A stretch of 64,000 bases of DNA from Paracoccus chinensis. GTDB taxonomy: Bacteria > Pseudomonadota > Alphaproteobacteria > Rhodobacterales > Rhodobacteraceae. A model generated the notes under the pieces. That model saw only the letters and a list, made by a program, of their open reading frames with translations. It had not been told where the DNA came from and made no database searches. Of the stretch, positions 45,027-54,330 are shown one piece after another. The first letter of the stretch is position 1, and the number at the start of each line of letters is the position of its first letter. The stretch lies in NCBI RefSeq assembly GCF_900102885.1, contig NZ_FNGE01000010.1, positions 1 to 64,000 of the forward strand, written 5' to 3'. The position numbers and the translations under genes were made by a program.

Positions 45027-45156
45027 GATCGTCAGCTTCCTCATGCAAAAGGGCAGAGGTTTCCCCTGCCTTGTTCCGGCCAGTCGTTCGCGCGCGGGCA
45101 CCCCAGCCCAAGATCGCAGTTCGGCATAACCCCGGATGCCCGGTCCCGCACATGTA

Positions 45157-45188
45157 AAAGGCAGCCGGCCCATTGTCCCGGCTGCCTC
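45157..45188 (-). terminator. Rho-independent terminator after the AGCS symporter gene
   Basis: A 10-bp perfect stem (AGGCAGCCGG at 45160-45169 with CCGGCTGCCT at 45179-45188) has a nine-base loop. On the minus strand it is followed by TTTTA. It sits about 50 bases past the stop of the symporter gene and so isolates it from the SDR gene downstream. Confidence 0.75.
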
Positions 45189-45236
45189 GATTTCACTTTC
45201 GCCATGCAGGGAGTCCGGTCTTCGGCCCCCTTTCCC

Positions 45237-46703
45237 TCAGCGGTGAACGGAACGCTCGGAGGCCTTCCATTCCTCCCATCCCGGCTGGCCCTGCATGAAG
45301 GCCTCGATCTCGGCGCGGGACGCTTCCAGCCTGGGATCGTGGCGCAGGTAGTGCCGGGTTTCGCGGGCGATCAGGCCGGACAGGATCAGCAGCCCGATCA
45401 GGTTCGGGATCGCCATAAGCCCGTTCATCACGTCCGAGAAGTTCCAGACGACCCCAAGCTGCACCGTGCAGCCGAAAAACACCACGCCCGAGAACAGGAC
45501 CCGGAAGGGCATCACGCCGCGGCGCCCGACCAGCCGCTCGATGTTGCGCTCGCCGTAATAGGCCCAGCCGAGGATGGTGGAATAAGCGAAGAGCACCAGC
45601 CCGAGCGTGACGATCCAGTGGCCCCACTGGCCGGGCAGGCCGTGGGTGAAGGCCTCGCCCGTCATGATCGCGGCCGAGATCTGCTGGCCCGTGGCGGGGT
45701 CGGTCTGCTGCCAGACCCCGGTGGTCACGATGACGAGCCCGGTGCAGCTGACGACGATGATCGTGTCGATGAAGGTCTGCGTCATCGACACCAGCCCCTG
45801 CCGCACCGGATGCGTGGTCTGCGCCGAGGCCGCCGCGATGGCGGCCGAGCCCATGCCGGATTCGTTCGAGAAGATGCCCCGCGCGACCCCGTATTGCACC
45901 GCGATCATGATGGTGGACCCCAGGAAGCCGCCGACGGCGGAGGTGCCGGTGAAGGCTTCGCTGAACACCTCGGCGAAGGCGGCCGGGACGGCGGTGATGT
46001 TCGCGGCGAGGATGTAAAGCGCCCCCAGCACGTAGAACAGGATCATCGCCGGGACGAAGCCCGCCGTGACCTTGCCGATGGACTTGATGCCGCCCACCAG
46101 CACCAGCAGCGTCATGCCGGCCAGCACCGCCCCCGTGACCCAGGTCGGCACGGCGAAGCTGCGTTCGAGGTTCGAGGCGATCGAATTGCCCTGCGTCATG
46201 TTGCCGATCCCGAAGGACGCGCAGACGGCGAAGATCGCGAAGGCCAGCGCCAGGAACCTGCCGAAGCTGCCGGGAATGCCACGCTCGAGATAGTACTGCG
46301 GCCCGCCCGACTTCTCGCCCGCCGTGTCGGTGGTACGGAAGCGGACACCAAGGAAGGCCTCGGAGTACTTGGACGCCATCCCCAGAAGCGCCGTCACCCA
46401 CATCCAGAACAGCGCGCCCGGCCCGCCGATGCCGATGGCCGTGGCGACGCCGACGATGTTGCCGGTGCCGACGGTCGCAGCCATGGCCGTGGTCAGCGCC
46501 TGGAACTGCGAGATGTCGCCCTCGGCATCGTCATCCTTGCGCTTGATCAGGCCCAGGCGCAGCGCGGCGCCCAAGCGCAGGAATTGGATGCCGCCCAGCC
46601 GGAAGGTCAGGTAGATGCCGGTTCCCAGCAGCAGCGGGATCAGCATGAAGGGACCCCAGACGATCCCCCCGACCGTCCCGAGGAAAGTTTCCAGATTGTT
46701 CAT
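45237..46703 (-). CDS. Sodium:alanine symporter family (AGCS) transporter
   Basis: A 488-residue transporter with about eleven membrane segments. Family motifs are present: ALTTAMAATVGTGNIVGVAT with GGPGALFWMWVTALLGMASK, SGGPQYYLERGIPG, VARGIFSNESGMGSAAIAAA and FAYSTILGWAYYGERNIERL. AGCS proteins import alanine or glycine with sodium. A signal for the exact amino acid is lacking. It is followed by a good terminator and preceded, 72 bases away, by an NhaC-like gene on the same strand, so the two may be one transcript. Confidence 0.88.
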   Translation of the reverse strand: MNNLETFLGTVGGIVWGPFMLIPLLLGTGIYLTFRLGGIQFLRLGAALRLGLIKRKDDDAEGDISQFQALTTAMAATVGTGNIVGVATAIGIGGPGALFWMWVTALLGMASKYSEAFLGVRFRTTDTAGEKSGGPQYYLERGIPGSFGRFLALAFAIFAVCASFGIGNMTQGNSIASNLERSFAVPTWVTGAVLAGMTLLVLVGGIKSIGKVTAGFVPAMILFYVLGALYILAANITAVPAAFAEVFSEAFTGTSAVGGFLGSTIMIAVQYGVARGIFSNESGMGSAAIAAASAQTTHPVRQGLVSMTQTFIDTIIVVSCTGLVIVTTGVWQQTDPATGQQISAAIMTGEAFTHGLPGQWGHWIVTLGLVLFAYSTILGWAYYGERNIERLVGRRGVMPFRVLFSGVVFFGCTVQLGVVWNFSDVMNGLMAIPNLIGLLILSGLIARETRHYLRHDPRLEASRAEIEAFMQGQPGWEEWKASERSVHR

Positions 46704-46775
46704 GTGGTCCTGATTGCCTCTTTTGCGGGCGCCATGCAGGCGCAGCCTGAAATTGCCTTCACGAATGAGCGGGGT

Positions 46776-48233
46776 TCAAAGCGTCAGCGCGGCGATCCAG
46801 GCGAACAGCACCATGCCGAAGTTCGCGTGGATGAAGGTCGGGATCAAGCTGTCCCTGATATGGTCGTGCTGCCCGTCGGCGTTCAGCCCGGCCGTCGCGC
46901 CCAGCGTGATGGTGGATGCGGGCGACCCCGCGTCGCCCAAGGCGGCCGCGGCCCCAAGAAGGGCGACCGTCGCAAGCGGCGAGAAGTCGAGTGCCAGCGC
47001 CAGCGGCACATAGATCGGTGCCAAGATCGGCACCGAGGCGAAGGAATCCCCGAAGCCGATTGTAACGAAGAGACCCACGAGCAGCATGATCGCGGCGCCC
47101 AGCGCCTTGTTGTCCCCGATGAACGAGGCAGAGGCCGAGACGAGCGGCTGGACCTCTCCGGTCGCGGACAACACGCCCGCGAAGCCCGAGGCAAGGGTGA
47201 TGATCACGGCCACCTGGGCCATCATCCGCAGGCCCTCGGTGAAGACATCGTCCTGTTCCTGCCAGCGGAAGATGCCCGCGAAGCTCAGGATGATGAAGCC
47301 GGCCATGGCGCCCACCAGCAGCGATTCAAACTTGATCTGGCAGACCAGCGCCACTGCCAGCGCGGCAAGGGTCGCCAGCAGCTGCGCGGGCTTCAGGGTC
47401 ACGGGCGGCTTGCCGGCGGCGGGCGCCTCGCTTTCGACGGTCAGATAGTCGCGCGGCTTGCGGTAGGTGATGAAGACGGCGACGAACATCCCCGCCACGA
47501 TCCCCATCACCGGCAGGAACATCGCCCGGGGCGCCATGTCGGCCGTCACGCTGAGGCCGAGGTCCGCGCCCACGTCGTTGAGGTTGGTCAGCAGGATGTC
47601 GTTGAGGAAGATCGCGCCGAAGCCCGTCGGCAGCAGCAGGTAGCTTGAACTGATCGCGCAGGCCAAGACGCAGGCGATCGCGCGGCGGTCCAGGCGCAGG
47701 CGGTTCATGACGCCCAGCAGCGGGGGGATCAGCACCGGGATGAAGGCGATATGCACCGGGATCAGGTTCTGCGACATGACCGAGGCCGCGCAGAGGATCA
47801 GCAGCAGGCTCCACCTGACGCCCCGGCTGGCGGCCGCCTCGCCGGTCCCCAGGTGGCCCGAGATCTTCGCGGCCAGCAGCTCCAGCAACCCGCTGCGGGC
47901 CAGCGCGACGGCGAAGGCGCCGATCATCACATAGGTCATGCCGACCTGCGAGCCGATCAGCAGGTTCTCGTTGAAGGCGGCAATCGTCTCGGTCATCGAC
48001 AGACCCGCCTGCAGACCGCCCAGGACCGCCGCCGAGACCAGCGCCACCGCGACGGGCAGGCGCAGCAGGCAGAGCGTCATCATCGCCACGATCGACAGGA
48101 CGACGGCGTTGACATGCAGGCCGGCCGCAAACAGGCCGGCATAGGTGGCCGCGGCGAGGGCAAGCACCGAAAGCACGCGCATGCGGCGAAGCTCTCCGGT
48201 GCCGCCCGAGGAGCCGAGGGACAGATCGGTCAT
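46776..48233 (-). CDS. NhaC-like Na+/H+ antiporter family membrane protein
   Basis: A 485-residue polytopic protein with about twelve membrane segments and two internally similar halves, a mark of the ion-transporter superfamily. Distinctive are SVMSQNLIPVHIAFIPVLIP, LLPTGFGAIFLNDILLTNLN, FVTIGFGDSFASVPILAPIY and AALGDAGSPASTITLGATAG. NhaC-type relatives exchange Na+ for H+, but some family members carry organic acids or amino acids. Because it precedes a sodium-coupled symporter, sodium cycling is a reasonable but unproven role. Confidence 0.65.
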   Translation of the reverse strand: MTDLSLGSSGGTGELRRMRVLSVLALAAATYAGLFAAGLHVNAVVLSIVAMMTLCLLRLPVAVALVSAAVLGGLQAGLSMTETIAAFNENLLIGSQVGMTYVMIGAFAVALARSGLLELLAAKISGHLGTGEAAASRGVRWSLLLILCAASVMSQNLIPVHIAFIPVLIPPLLGVMNRLRLDRRAIACVLACAISSSYLLLPTGFGAIFLNDILLTNLNDVGADLGLSVTADMAPRAMFLPVMGIVAGMFVAVFITYRKPRDYLTVESEAPAAGKPPVTLKPAQLLATLAALAVALVCQIKFESLLVGAMAGFIILSFAGIFRWQEQDDVFTEGLRMMAQVAVIITLASGFAGVLSATGEVQPLVSASASFIGDNKALGAAIMLLVGLFVTIGFGDSFASVPILAPIYVPLALALDFSPLATVALLGAAAALGDAGSPASTITLGATAGLNADGQHDHIRDSLIPTFIHANFGMVLFAWIAALTL

Positions 48234-48478
48234 TCTTGTTCTCGTACTGGGACCGAGTCCGGGCCTCGGCGGCTAGGCGATACGTCGTGAAGGAACCGAT
48301 GTTCAACCTGCCCCGGCCCTGTTTCGGCGGATCGGAACGGTCGAATGGCGAAGATTCCGGCAGCCATGACGGCACGGCCAGGGAAAGGCGCGGAACTTTC
48401 TCCCTCACCCGGCGCCGAGCTTGACAGCCTCGGGCGCCGCCCCGTTCCCTGAGGCAAACCGCAACCGAGGAACGCCCC

Positions 48479-49294
48479 ATGTGCACGGCCTGCCTGATCG
48501 AGAACGTAAAAAGCCACATGCTCTCGCGCCGCAGACTGTTTTCAGGCGCTGCAGCCACTGCGGCGATGGGCGTGGCCGCGGGCGCGCTGTCCGCGCGGCC
48601 GGCGCTGGCGCAGGCGAAAGGGAGGGTGGTCGACCTGACCCATGCCCATGACAGCGACTTCCCCACCTTCGACGGCAAGCCCGGCATCCTCTACGAGGTG
48701 GACAAGAACTTCGATCCCGACGGCTATCACCTTTTCAAGCTGACGATCTTCGAGCACACGGGCACCCATATCGACGCGCCGCTGCATTTTGCCGAAGGCG
48801 GAACCTCGGTCGATGCGCTGCCGGTCGAGAACCTGATCGCGCCGCTGTGCATTCTGGATATTTCCGCCAGGGCGGCCGAGGACCCGAACGCCGTGGTCGA
48901 GCCCGCGGACATCGAGGCCTGGGTTTCCGCGCATGGAGATATCCCGGCGGGGGCCTGCGTGGCCATGAACTCGGGCTGGACGGCCAGGATCGGGGACCCG
49001 TCGTGGCGCAACCTGCCGGACGGCACGCTGGCCTTCCCCGGCTTCTCGAAAGCGGCGACCGACCTGCTGGCCCAGACGGGGGCGGCCTCGATCGGGGTGG
49101 ACACCCTGTCGCTGGACCCCGGCAACTCTCCCGACTTCGCGGTGCATTATTCCTGGCTGCCCTCGGGCCGCTTCGGGATCGAGGGGCTGGCCAATCTGGA
49201 CCAACTTCCGGCCAGCGGCGCCACGATCTTCATCGGCGCGCCGAAGCATCGCGGCGGCACCGGCGGCCCGGCAAGGATTCTTGCGATGCACTAG
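48479..49294 (+). CDS. Tat-exported cyclase-family hydrolase (kynurenine formamidase-like)
   Basis: A 271-residue protein starting MCTACLIENVKSHMLSRRRL. A twin-arginine signal (SRRRLFSGAAATAAMG, then ALSARPALAQA) implies export folded to the periplasm. The mature part is a cyclase-family fold with the metal motif FEHTGTHIDAPLHFAEGGTS near residue 98. Relatives hydrolyse N-formylkynurenine, isatin or other amide and lactone substrates with zinc or manganese; no further specificity can be read. The ATG at 48479 has GAGGAA eight bases upstream. It is divergent from the NhaC-like gene, with a shared spacer of about 245 bases. Confidence 0.82.
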   Translation: MCTACLIENVKSHMLSRRRLFSGAAATAAMGVAAGALSARPALAQAKGRVVDLTHAHDSDFPTFDGKPGILYEVDKNFDPDGYHLFKLTIFEHTGTHIDAPLHFAEGGTSVDALPVENLIAPLCILDISARAAEDPNAVVEPADIEAWVSAHGDIPAGACVAMNSGWTARIGDPSWRNLPDGTLAFPGFSKAATDLLAQTGAASIGVDTLSLDPGNSPDFAVHYSWLPSGRFGIEGLANLDQLPASGATIFIGAPKHRGGTGGPARILAMH

Positions 49295-49423
49295 GGCGAC
49301 CTACGGCGTCGATGGGCGATGGACTCTCATGGCCTGGTCCCGGCTGGCGTGGATTGAGGGACAAGGCGACAGACCCGCGCGTCTCCATGGCGACCAAGGC
49401 TGTCGCCAGGCGGCCGAGGGCCG

Positions 49424-50059
49424 TCATGGCAGCATCTGCGCCATGCGCGTTGAAAGAACAGAGACCAGCGCCATCAGCAGAAGCCCGGCTGCCGCGGCCC
49501 GGCAGATGACACGGCGATACTGCAGGGCTGCCCAGCGCATGGAGGAAAGCGAGAACAGCAGCGCAACCAGCGTGTACCAGGCGATGCTCATCGACGTGGT
49601 CACGGCCACCAGGGCGGCGATCCTGTCGTGGTCCCGGAACACCCCCAGAAAGGCGATCGTGAACAAGGACGCGCTCTGCGGGGCGAGAAAGGCGACGGCA
49701 GCGCCCTGGGCGAACAACTCGAGCCACAGCCGGGGCGGAGGCATATCGGCGCCGGCAGCTTCGGCATGGGCGGAACGCAGCAGCCGCCAGGCCAGCCAGA
49801 TCAGCACCAGCGGAACGACCGCCTGAACCGCCGAAAGCGACAGACCCGAGGCCAGGTGGATGGCGCCCCAGGCGATGGCGCCCATCAGCGTGGCGGTCCC
49901 CATCGCGATTCCGGCAAGCAGCGGGATGGTCCGCCTGAACCCGTGAAGGGCGGCATAGCCGCCCGTCGTCAGGGCGACGGGACCGGGCACGACCACGATC
50001 AGGATGTAGGCCGCCATGAACTGAAGCATGGCAGCCGACATGGATTGCGAGCCCCACAT
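49424..50059 (-). CDS. LysE/RhtB-family amino acid exporter
   Basis: A 211-residue protein of about six membrane helices. The N-terminal LysE-type motif is FMAAYILIVVVPGPVALTTG, followed by GFRRTIPLLAGIAMGTATLM. LysE-family proteins export amino acids or related metabolites. The substrate is unknown. The ATG at 50059 follows GAGGGTGCC; an in-frame ATG at 50041 is a weaker alternative. The gene is 24 bases after a secreted protein gene on the same strand. Confidence 0.82.
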   Translation of the reverse strand: MWGSQSMSAAMLQFMAAYILIVVVPGPVALTTGGYAALHGFRRTIPLLAGIAMGTATLMGAIAWGAIHLASGLSLSAVQAVVPLVLIWLAWRLLRSAHAEAAGADMPPPRLWLELFAQGAAVAFLAPQSASLFTIAFLGVFRDHDRIAALVAVTTSMSIAWYTLVALLFSLSSMRWAALQYRRVICRAAAAGLLLMALVSVLSTRMAQMLP

Positions 50060-50083
50060 GGCACCCTCACCCCGCCCCGATGC

Positions 50084-51109
50084 CTACTGACCGGCGGCAA
50101 GCGTTGTCAGCGTCTCGGGCGGAACGGAGAATGCCGCCGGCAGATGAGGAACGCCGACGACTTCGGGCCGATCGGCATCCGAAACCAGCAGCGAGGCTCC
50201 GGCGCCGCCCACCATCCCCGTGGGAACGACGGTGTCCATGCCCTCGGGATCAGAGGCATGGACGACATGGACGAAACCCAGGCAGGCGTCCGGCCCCGGC
50301 CCGCTTTCATAAGCGACGATGCGCTGGATGTCGGGCTGCGCTACGGCGACGATCGAACGCGGCCCTTCTTCCATCAGCGCAAGGCCCCCGATATCGCGGG
50401 AGGCGTCAAGGCAGCCGCTGCGCCCTGCGGCCTCGAGCACCGGCTCGGGGTTCTCGGCGGACAGGTCCAAGGACCACAGGCCGGTGGTCGCAAGGATGTA
50501 GGCGCGCGAGCCGCGGGCGGTCATCGCCTTGACGGCCCCTTCGACGGACCAGTGGCCGGCACTCTCCAGCCCAAGGCTTTCACCCTGCGGCCGCACGGAA
50601 AGGGCGGACAGTTGGCCGCCGATCGTCCCAACCAGGATCAAGGCGTCGCCCGCGCGGTCCCTTGCCGCGGCAAGCCGCGTCGCCCCCATCTCGCCGATTT
50701 CGCCAGACCCTGATGCCGGGAGAAGCGCCGCCTCGGCTTTCCCCGCATCCAGGCGCACGACGCCGAGACCGCGGGGTCCGACCCACATGGCATAGGACTG
50801 CGGCCTTGCGTCGTCGCCAAGCTGCAGCAGGGCGGCATCGGCGACGCGCCCCGCATCGGTGGCCAGCGCATGGCCTTCCGTGCCCATGACGGTCATCCGG
50901 CCGCCGGTATCAACGGCGACAAGGGATTGTCCTTCGCCGGTTTCCAGCCGGCGCAAGTTTCGCAGGGACTGGATCGGCAGTTCCGCGATGCGGACGGAAT
51001 GCCCCTTCAACGTCACGCCCTGCGGCGGCGCCGCAACGGCAGCCATCGCGGGAAGGACCGCCGCCACGCAGAAACAGGCGAGGCGGTATCCGTCGGCAAT
51101 GCCAGTCAT
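50084..51109 (-). CDS. Secreted protein of unknown function, possible phytase-like beta-propeller
   Basis: A 341-residue protein with a signal peptide (residues about 9-27, VAAVLPAMAAVAAPPQ). The rest is a run of beta-rich repeats with alternating hydrophobic and small residues (GQSLVAVDTGGRMTVMGTEG, YILATTGLWSLDLSAENPEP, HVVHASDPEGMDTVVPTGMV). The last stretch is loosely like the region of beta-propeller phytases where DPEG precedes a blade, but calcium-site residues were not matched, so function is open. The ATG at 51109 has GGGAGC upstream. It lies beside a LysE exporter and a large LuxR regulator, with which it might share control. Confidence 0.55.
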   Translation of the reverse strand: MTGIADGYRLACFCVAAVLPAMAAVAAPPQGVTLKGHSVRIAELPIQSLRNLRRLETGEGQSLVAVDTGGRMTVMGTEGHALATDAGRVADAALLQLGDDARPQSYAMWVGPRGLGVVRLDAGKAEAALLPASGSGEIGEMGATRLAAARDRAGDALILVGTIGGQLSALSVRPQGESLGLESAGHWSVEGAVKAMTARGSRAYILATTGLWSLDLSAENPEPVLEAAGRSGCLDASRDIGGLALMEEGPRSIVAVAQPDIQRIVAYESGPGPDACLGFVHVVHASDPEGMDTVVPTGMVGGAGASLLVSDADRPEVVGVPHLPAAFSVPPETLTTLAAGQ

Positions 51110-51369
51110 GATTGATGCTCCCGGTTCATGTTGCGCCGTGGGACGGGGGTCGATCTGCCCCCGACAGACGCGAGTTGCGGTCAACGTCAGATTGGGTCCC
51201 GCCCCGTGGGCTTGCCTGGCGCGCGGATGGCCGGAACAGCCGCCTTTCCTGGACATCCGTTCGCGTGGCATCCGAGACCCCACCGTCTGCAAGGCAGAGG
51301 AGGCACGCGGGCGATCCTCGACCCTTCAGAAAAGGATACGGAGCGCGACCGGGGCGCACATCGGTGCGG

Positions 51370-54120
51370 CTACCCGTTTTTGATCGGCGATCCCCCAGAT
51401 TTCCCGGCATCTGCCAGGGAAACAGTGCCCGTACCGTCGGCGTCGGACGAATGCAGGTGGCGGGCGTCCGGCAGCAGCCAGGGGTCCTGCCGCAGCCGCA
51501 TCATCAACTCCATGCGGTTGGTGGCGTTGAACTTGCCCAGCACGGCCGAGACATGATGCTCGATCGTCCGGGGCGAGCGCGACATGCGGCGCGCGATCTC
51601 CTTGTTGCCGATGCCTTGGGCGATCAGGACCAGCACCTGCTGCTCGTGCAGGGTCAGTCCCATCGGATGCTGGCGCGACGCCGCATAAGGGCCGCGCCGC
51701 AGCCGGGGCAGCCTGTCCGCAAGCCCAAGGCGCTGCGCCCGCTTCCGCGCCAGTGCCGCGGCGGGGCGGGCTTCCAAGGTTTCCAGAGTGGTGAGGGCGG
51801 CGACAAGCGCCTCGGCGGCTTCGGGGTTGGTCGCCTGCAGGCCCGCCAGCGCGGCCTCATAGGGCAGGCCGAGCCGGGTCCATTCGGCGGCGGCCGACAG
51901 CGGGTCGCCGCGTAGCTCGGCGGCACGGGCAAGCGGCAACTGCATGTCCGAAAGCAGAGAGGGGAAGGGCTCGGCCATGCCGCAGCGCTGCCACCACACC
52001 GCTATCTCCGGAAGATAAGGCTGGAAATCGTCGAGGCCCATCCCCGCAAGCAGGGCAAGCTGCCGTTGCGCGGCGGCCATGTCTTCCGCCAGCCAGGCCG
52101 CCTCGGCTAGTGCCAGGCGCACCGGGATGATGCGCTGCGCCTCGCCCGTGACGAGCGCCTCGCCCAGGGCGCGATCCAGCAGCGCCGGGGCGTCGTCTTC
52201 GCCACGGCGCATGCGGACGGTGGCCAGCACGGTCAGGGCCGGCAGGTGCATGACCATGGGCAGTTGATCCCGCGCCATGACCCCCTGGGCGATCGCCTCG
52301 GCCTCGCGGAACCGGCCCTGGTCCAGACGAAGCTGGGCCTGCCTGCCGACGAGGTATTGCGTGACCGAGTCGAGGTCGTGCCGCAGGCAGAAGGCAATCC
52401 CTTCGGCCAGCAGGTCGTCGGCCAGTGCGAAATCCCGCTCCAGCGTCGCGGCTTCGGCGAAGTTGGTATAGGCGCGGGCGGCATCGTCGTGGAGTTCATG
52501 CGCGAGCGATAGCGCCAGGCTTTCCTGCAACCGCTCGCGCCCGCCGGGGCGGCCCGCGAACATCAGGGCCGTGCCCACGTTGTTCAGCGCATGGACGCGG
52601 GTGCCGATCTCGCCCAGGCTGTCCGACAGGGCGATGGCCCGCTCGCCCCATTCCACGGCCTCGTTGAAGCGGTAGTGCAGCATGTGAAGCTGCGAGCGCG
52701 TGCTGTAGGCCAAGGCAAGCTCCCGGCCCGGCGGCAGGGGTTCCACCACGCGCACGGCTTCCTCGGCACAGTCCTCGGCCAGCCGCCCTTCCCCCTGGCG
52801 CCAGTAGAGGCGCGACAGCCGCCGCAGGTTGGCGCTGACCCGGTCGGCCCGGCCGAGCTGCCGCCAGAGGCCGATGGCGCGCTGCCGCGCCTCGATCACC
52901 TCGGAGGTGAGCAGAAGGCTCAGGTCCGCCTCATAGGCCCAATCCTGGTAAAGCTCGGCGGCAAGTTCCGGCGCAGCAAGCCCGACATAGCGCAGCGCCG
53001 TCGCCAGATGGGCAGCGGCTTCCAGATGCGCGCCCATCCGGGCCGCCTGCCGCGCGGCCAGCGGGGCGAGTTCCAGCACGCGCTCGCCGTTGCCCGCGCC
53101 GTCGGCGTGGTGGACCCTTGCCGCCAGCATCGCCTCGGCACGCGCGGGTGGCAGGGCCGAAAGCGCCGCCTCGATCCGGGCGTGCAGGGACCGGCGCGTC
53201 GAGGGGGCAAGGCGTTCCAGCGCAGCCTCGCGGGCAAGTTCGTGGCGGAAGGTGATGACCCCCTGCCCGTCCCGCCGCAGCAGGCCTCGCGCCTCGCTTC
53301 GATCGATCAGGGCATCGGCCTCGTCCCCGGCGACGACCCGCAGCAGCCAGGGCTGGATGCCGCCGGGCGTGATGCTGACCGCCTCGAGAAGCCGGCGTTC
53401 ATCCGCATCCAACCGCGACAGGCGGGCCCAGACGGCATCGCGGATGGACCCCGGCAGGCGGCGGCGGGGATCGGCCTCGCCGTCCGACAGCAGTTCGGTC
53501 ACAAAGAAGGGATTGCCCTGCGTGACGCGGTAGATGTCATGGACAGGCCGCCCGGCCTCTTGCGCCAGCCTTGACACGCTTGCCTCGGACAGCGGCCGCA
53601 GCGTGATGCGGGCCACGTCGCCTCCGGGAAGGTCGCCCAGCACCTGGGACAGCGGGTGGTCGCCGTGCATCTCGTCGCTGCGGACGCTGAGCAGCAGCAG
53701 GACGGGCAGCAGGGACACCCGGCGCCCGAGGTACTTGACCAGATCCAGCGTCGCCTTGTCGGCCCAGTGCATGTCCTCGAACACCAGCACGGTCAGGCCG
53801 CCCGCCTGCTGAAGCGCCTGAAGCAGCGCCGGGAAAAGCCGCCCCTGTTCTGCGCCCTCGTCGAGCAGCGCCGCGACCTGGGAACCCAGCGACGCCGCCA
53901 TGTCATGGACAGGCCCCAGCGGCCGGGGAACGAACAATGCCTCGCACCATCCCCAAAGGATACGGCCGCGCGTGCCCTGCTGCGCGGCAAAGGCCCGAAG
54001 CAGGGATGTCTTGCCGATGCCCGCCTCGCCCTCGACGACCACGACCTTGCCGTTCCCGGCCGCGGCGCGGGCCGCCGCCGCGCGGATCACCTCGAGGGGG
54101 CTTTCTCTTTCGAGCAGCAT
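51370..54120 (-). CDS. Large ATP-binding LuxR-family regulator (LAL/MalT-like)
   Basis: A 916-residue regulator. An AAA/STAND ATPase domain has Walker A EGEAGIGKTSLLRAFAAQQG near residue 31 and Walker B VLVFEDMHWADKATLDLVKY near residue 115. A long helical, TPR-like middle (for example LRYVGLAAPELAAELYQDWA, LNNVGTALMFAGRPGGRERL) leads to a C-terminal LuxR helix-turn-helix, LTLHEQQVLVLIAQGIGNKE and ARRMSRSPRTIEHHVSAVLG, at about residues 835-890. Such proteins oligomerise on binding ATP and an inducer. The target is unknown; the adjacent sugar ABC operon or the secreted protein gene are candidates only by proximity. Confidence 0.85.
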   Translation of the reverse strand: MLLERESPLEVIRAAAARAAAGNGKVVVVEGEAGIGKTSLLRAFAAQQGTRGRILWGWCEALFVPRPLGPVHDMAASLGSQVAALLDEGAEQGRLFPALLQALQQAGGLTVLVFEDMHWADKATLDLVKYLGRRVSLLPVLLLLSVRSDEMHGDHPLSQVLGDLPGGDVARITLRPLSEASVSRLAQEAGRPVHDIYRVTQGNPFFVTELLSDGEADPRRRLPGSIRDAVWARLSRLDADERRLLEAVSITPGGIQPWLLRVVAGDEADALIDRSEARGLLRRDGQGVITFRHELAREAALERLAPSTRRSLHARIEAALSALPPARAEAMLAARVHHADGAGNGERVLELAPLAARQAARMGAHLEAAAHLATALRYVGLAAPELAAELYQDWAYEADLSLLLTSEVIEARQRAIGLWRQLGRADRVSANLRRLSRLYWRQGEGRLAEDCAEEAVRVVEPLPPGRELALAYSTRSQLHMLHYRFNEAVEWGERAIALSDSLGEIGTRVHALNNVGTALMFAGRPGGRERLQESLALSLAHELHDDAARAYTNFAEAATLERDFALADDLLAEGIAFCLRHDLDSVTQYLVGRQAQLRLDQGRFREAEAIAQGVMARDQLPMVMHLPALTVLATVRMRRGEDDAPALLDRALGEALVTGEAQRIIPVRLALAEAAWLAEDMAAAQRQLALLAGMGLDDFQPYLPEIAVWWQRCGMAEPFPSLLSDMQLPLARAAELRGDPLSAAAEWTRLGLPYEAALAGLQATNPEAAEALVAALTTLETLEARPAAALARKRAQRLGLADRLPRLRRGPYAASRQHPMGLTLHEQQVLVLIAQGIGNKEIARRMSRSPRTIEHHVSAVLGKFNATNRMELMMRLRQDPWLLPDARHLHSSDADGTGTVSLADAGKSGGSPIKNG

Positions 54121-54330
54121 CTCACGACCCCTTGTCGGTCAAGGAATAGCAAGGATTCCGCTTCCCTCATAGATTGTCTGGGTGAAGTCGGCCCATACGG
54201 CCCCGTCACCGGCTGAATGGCCGTGAGGCCGATGATCCACGCCACGATGAACCAGCAGCGTTTCGGCTCACCGGCCCTGTCTCGGGGCAACGTCTCCTGA
54301 CCACCTGCCCTGCTCCGCGTGCGGAGATAT

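Noticed and set aside
44505-47648. A 1047-codon plus-strand open frame opposite the SDR, AGCS and NhaC-like genes
   Set aside because: The complementary strand encodes clear family proteins; this frame has no domain and biased composition.
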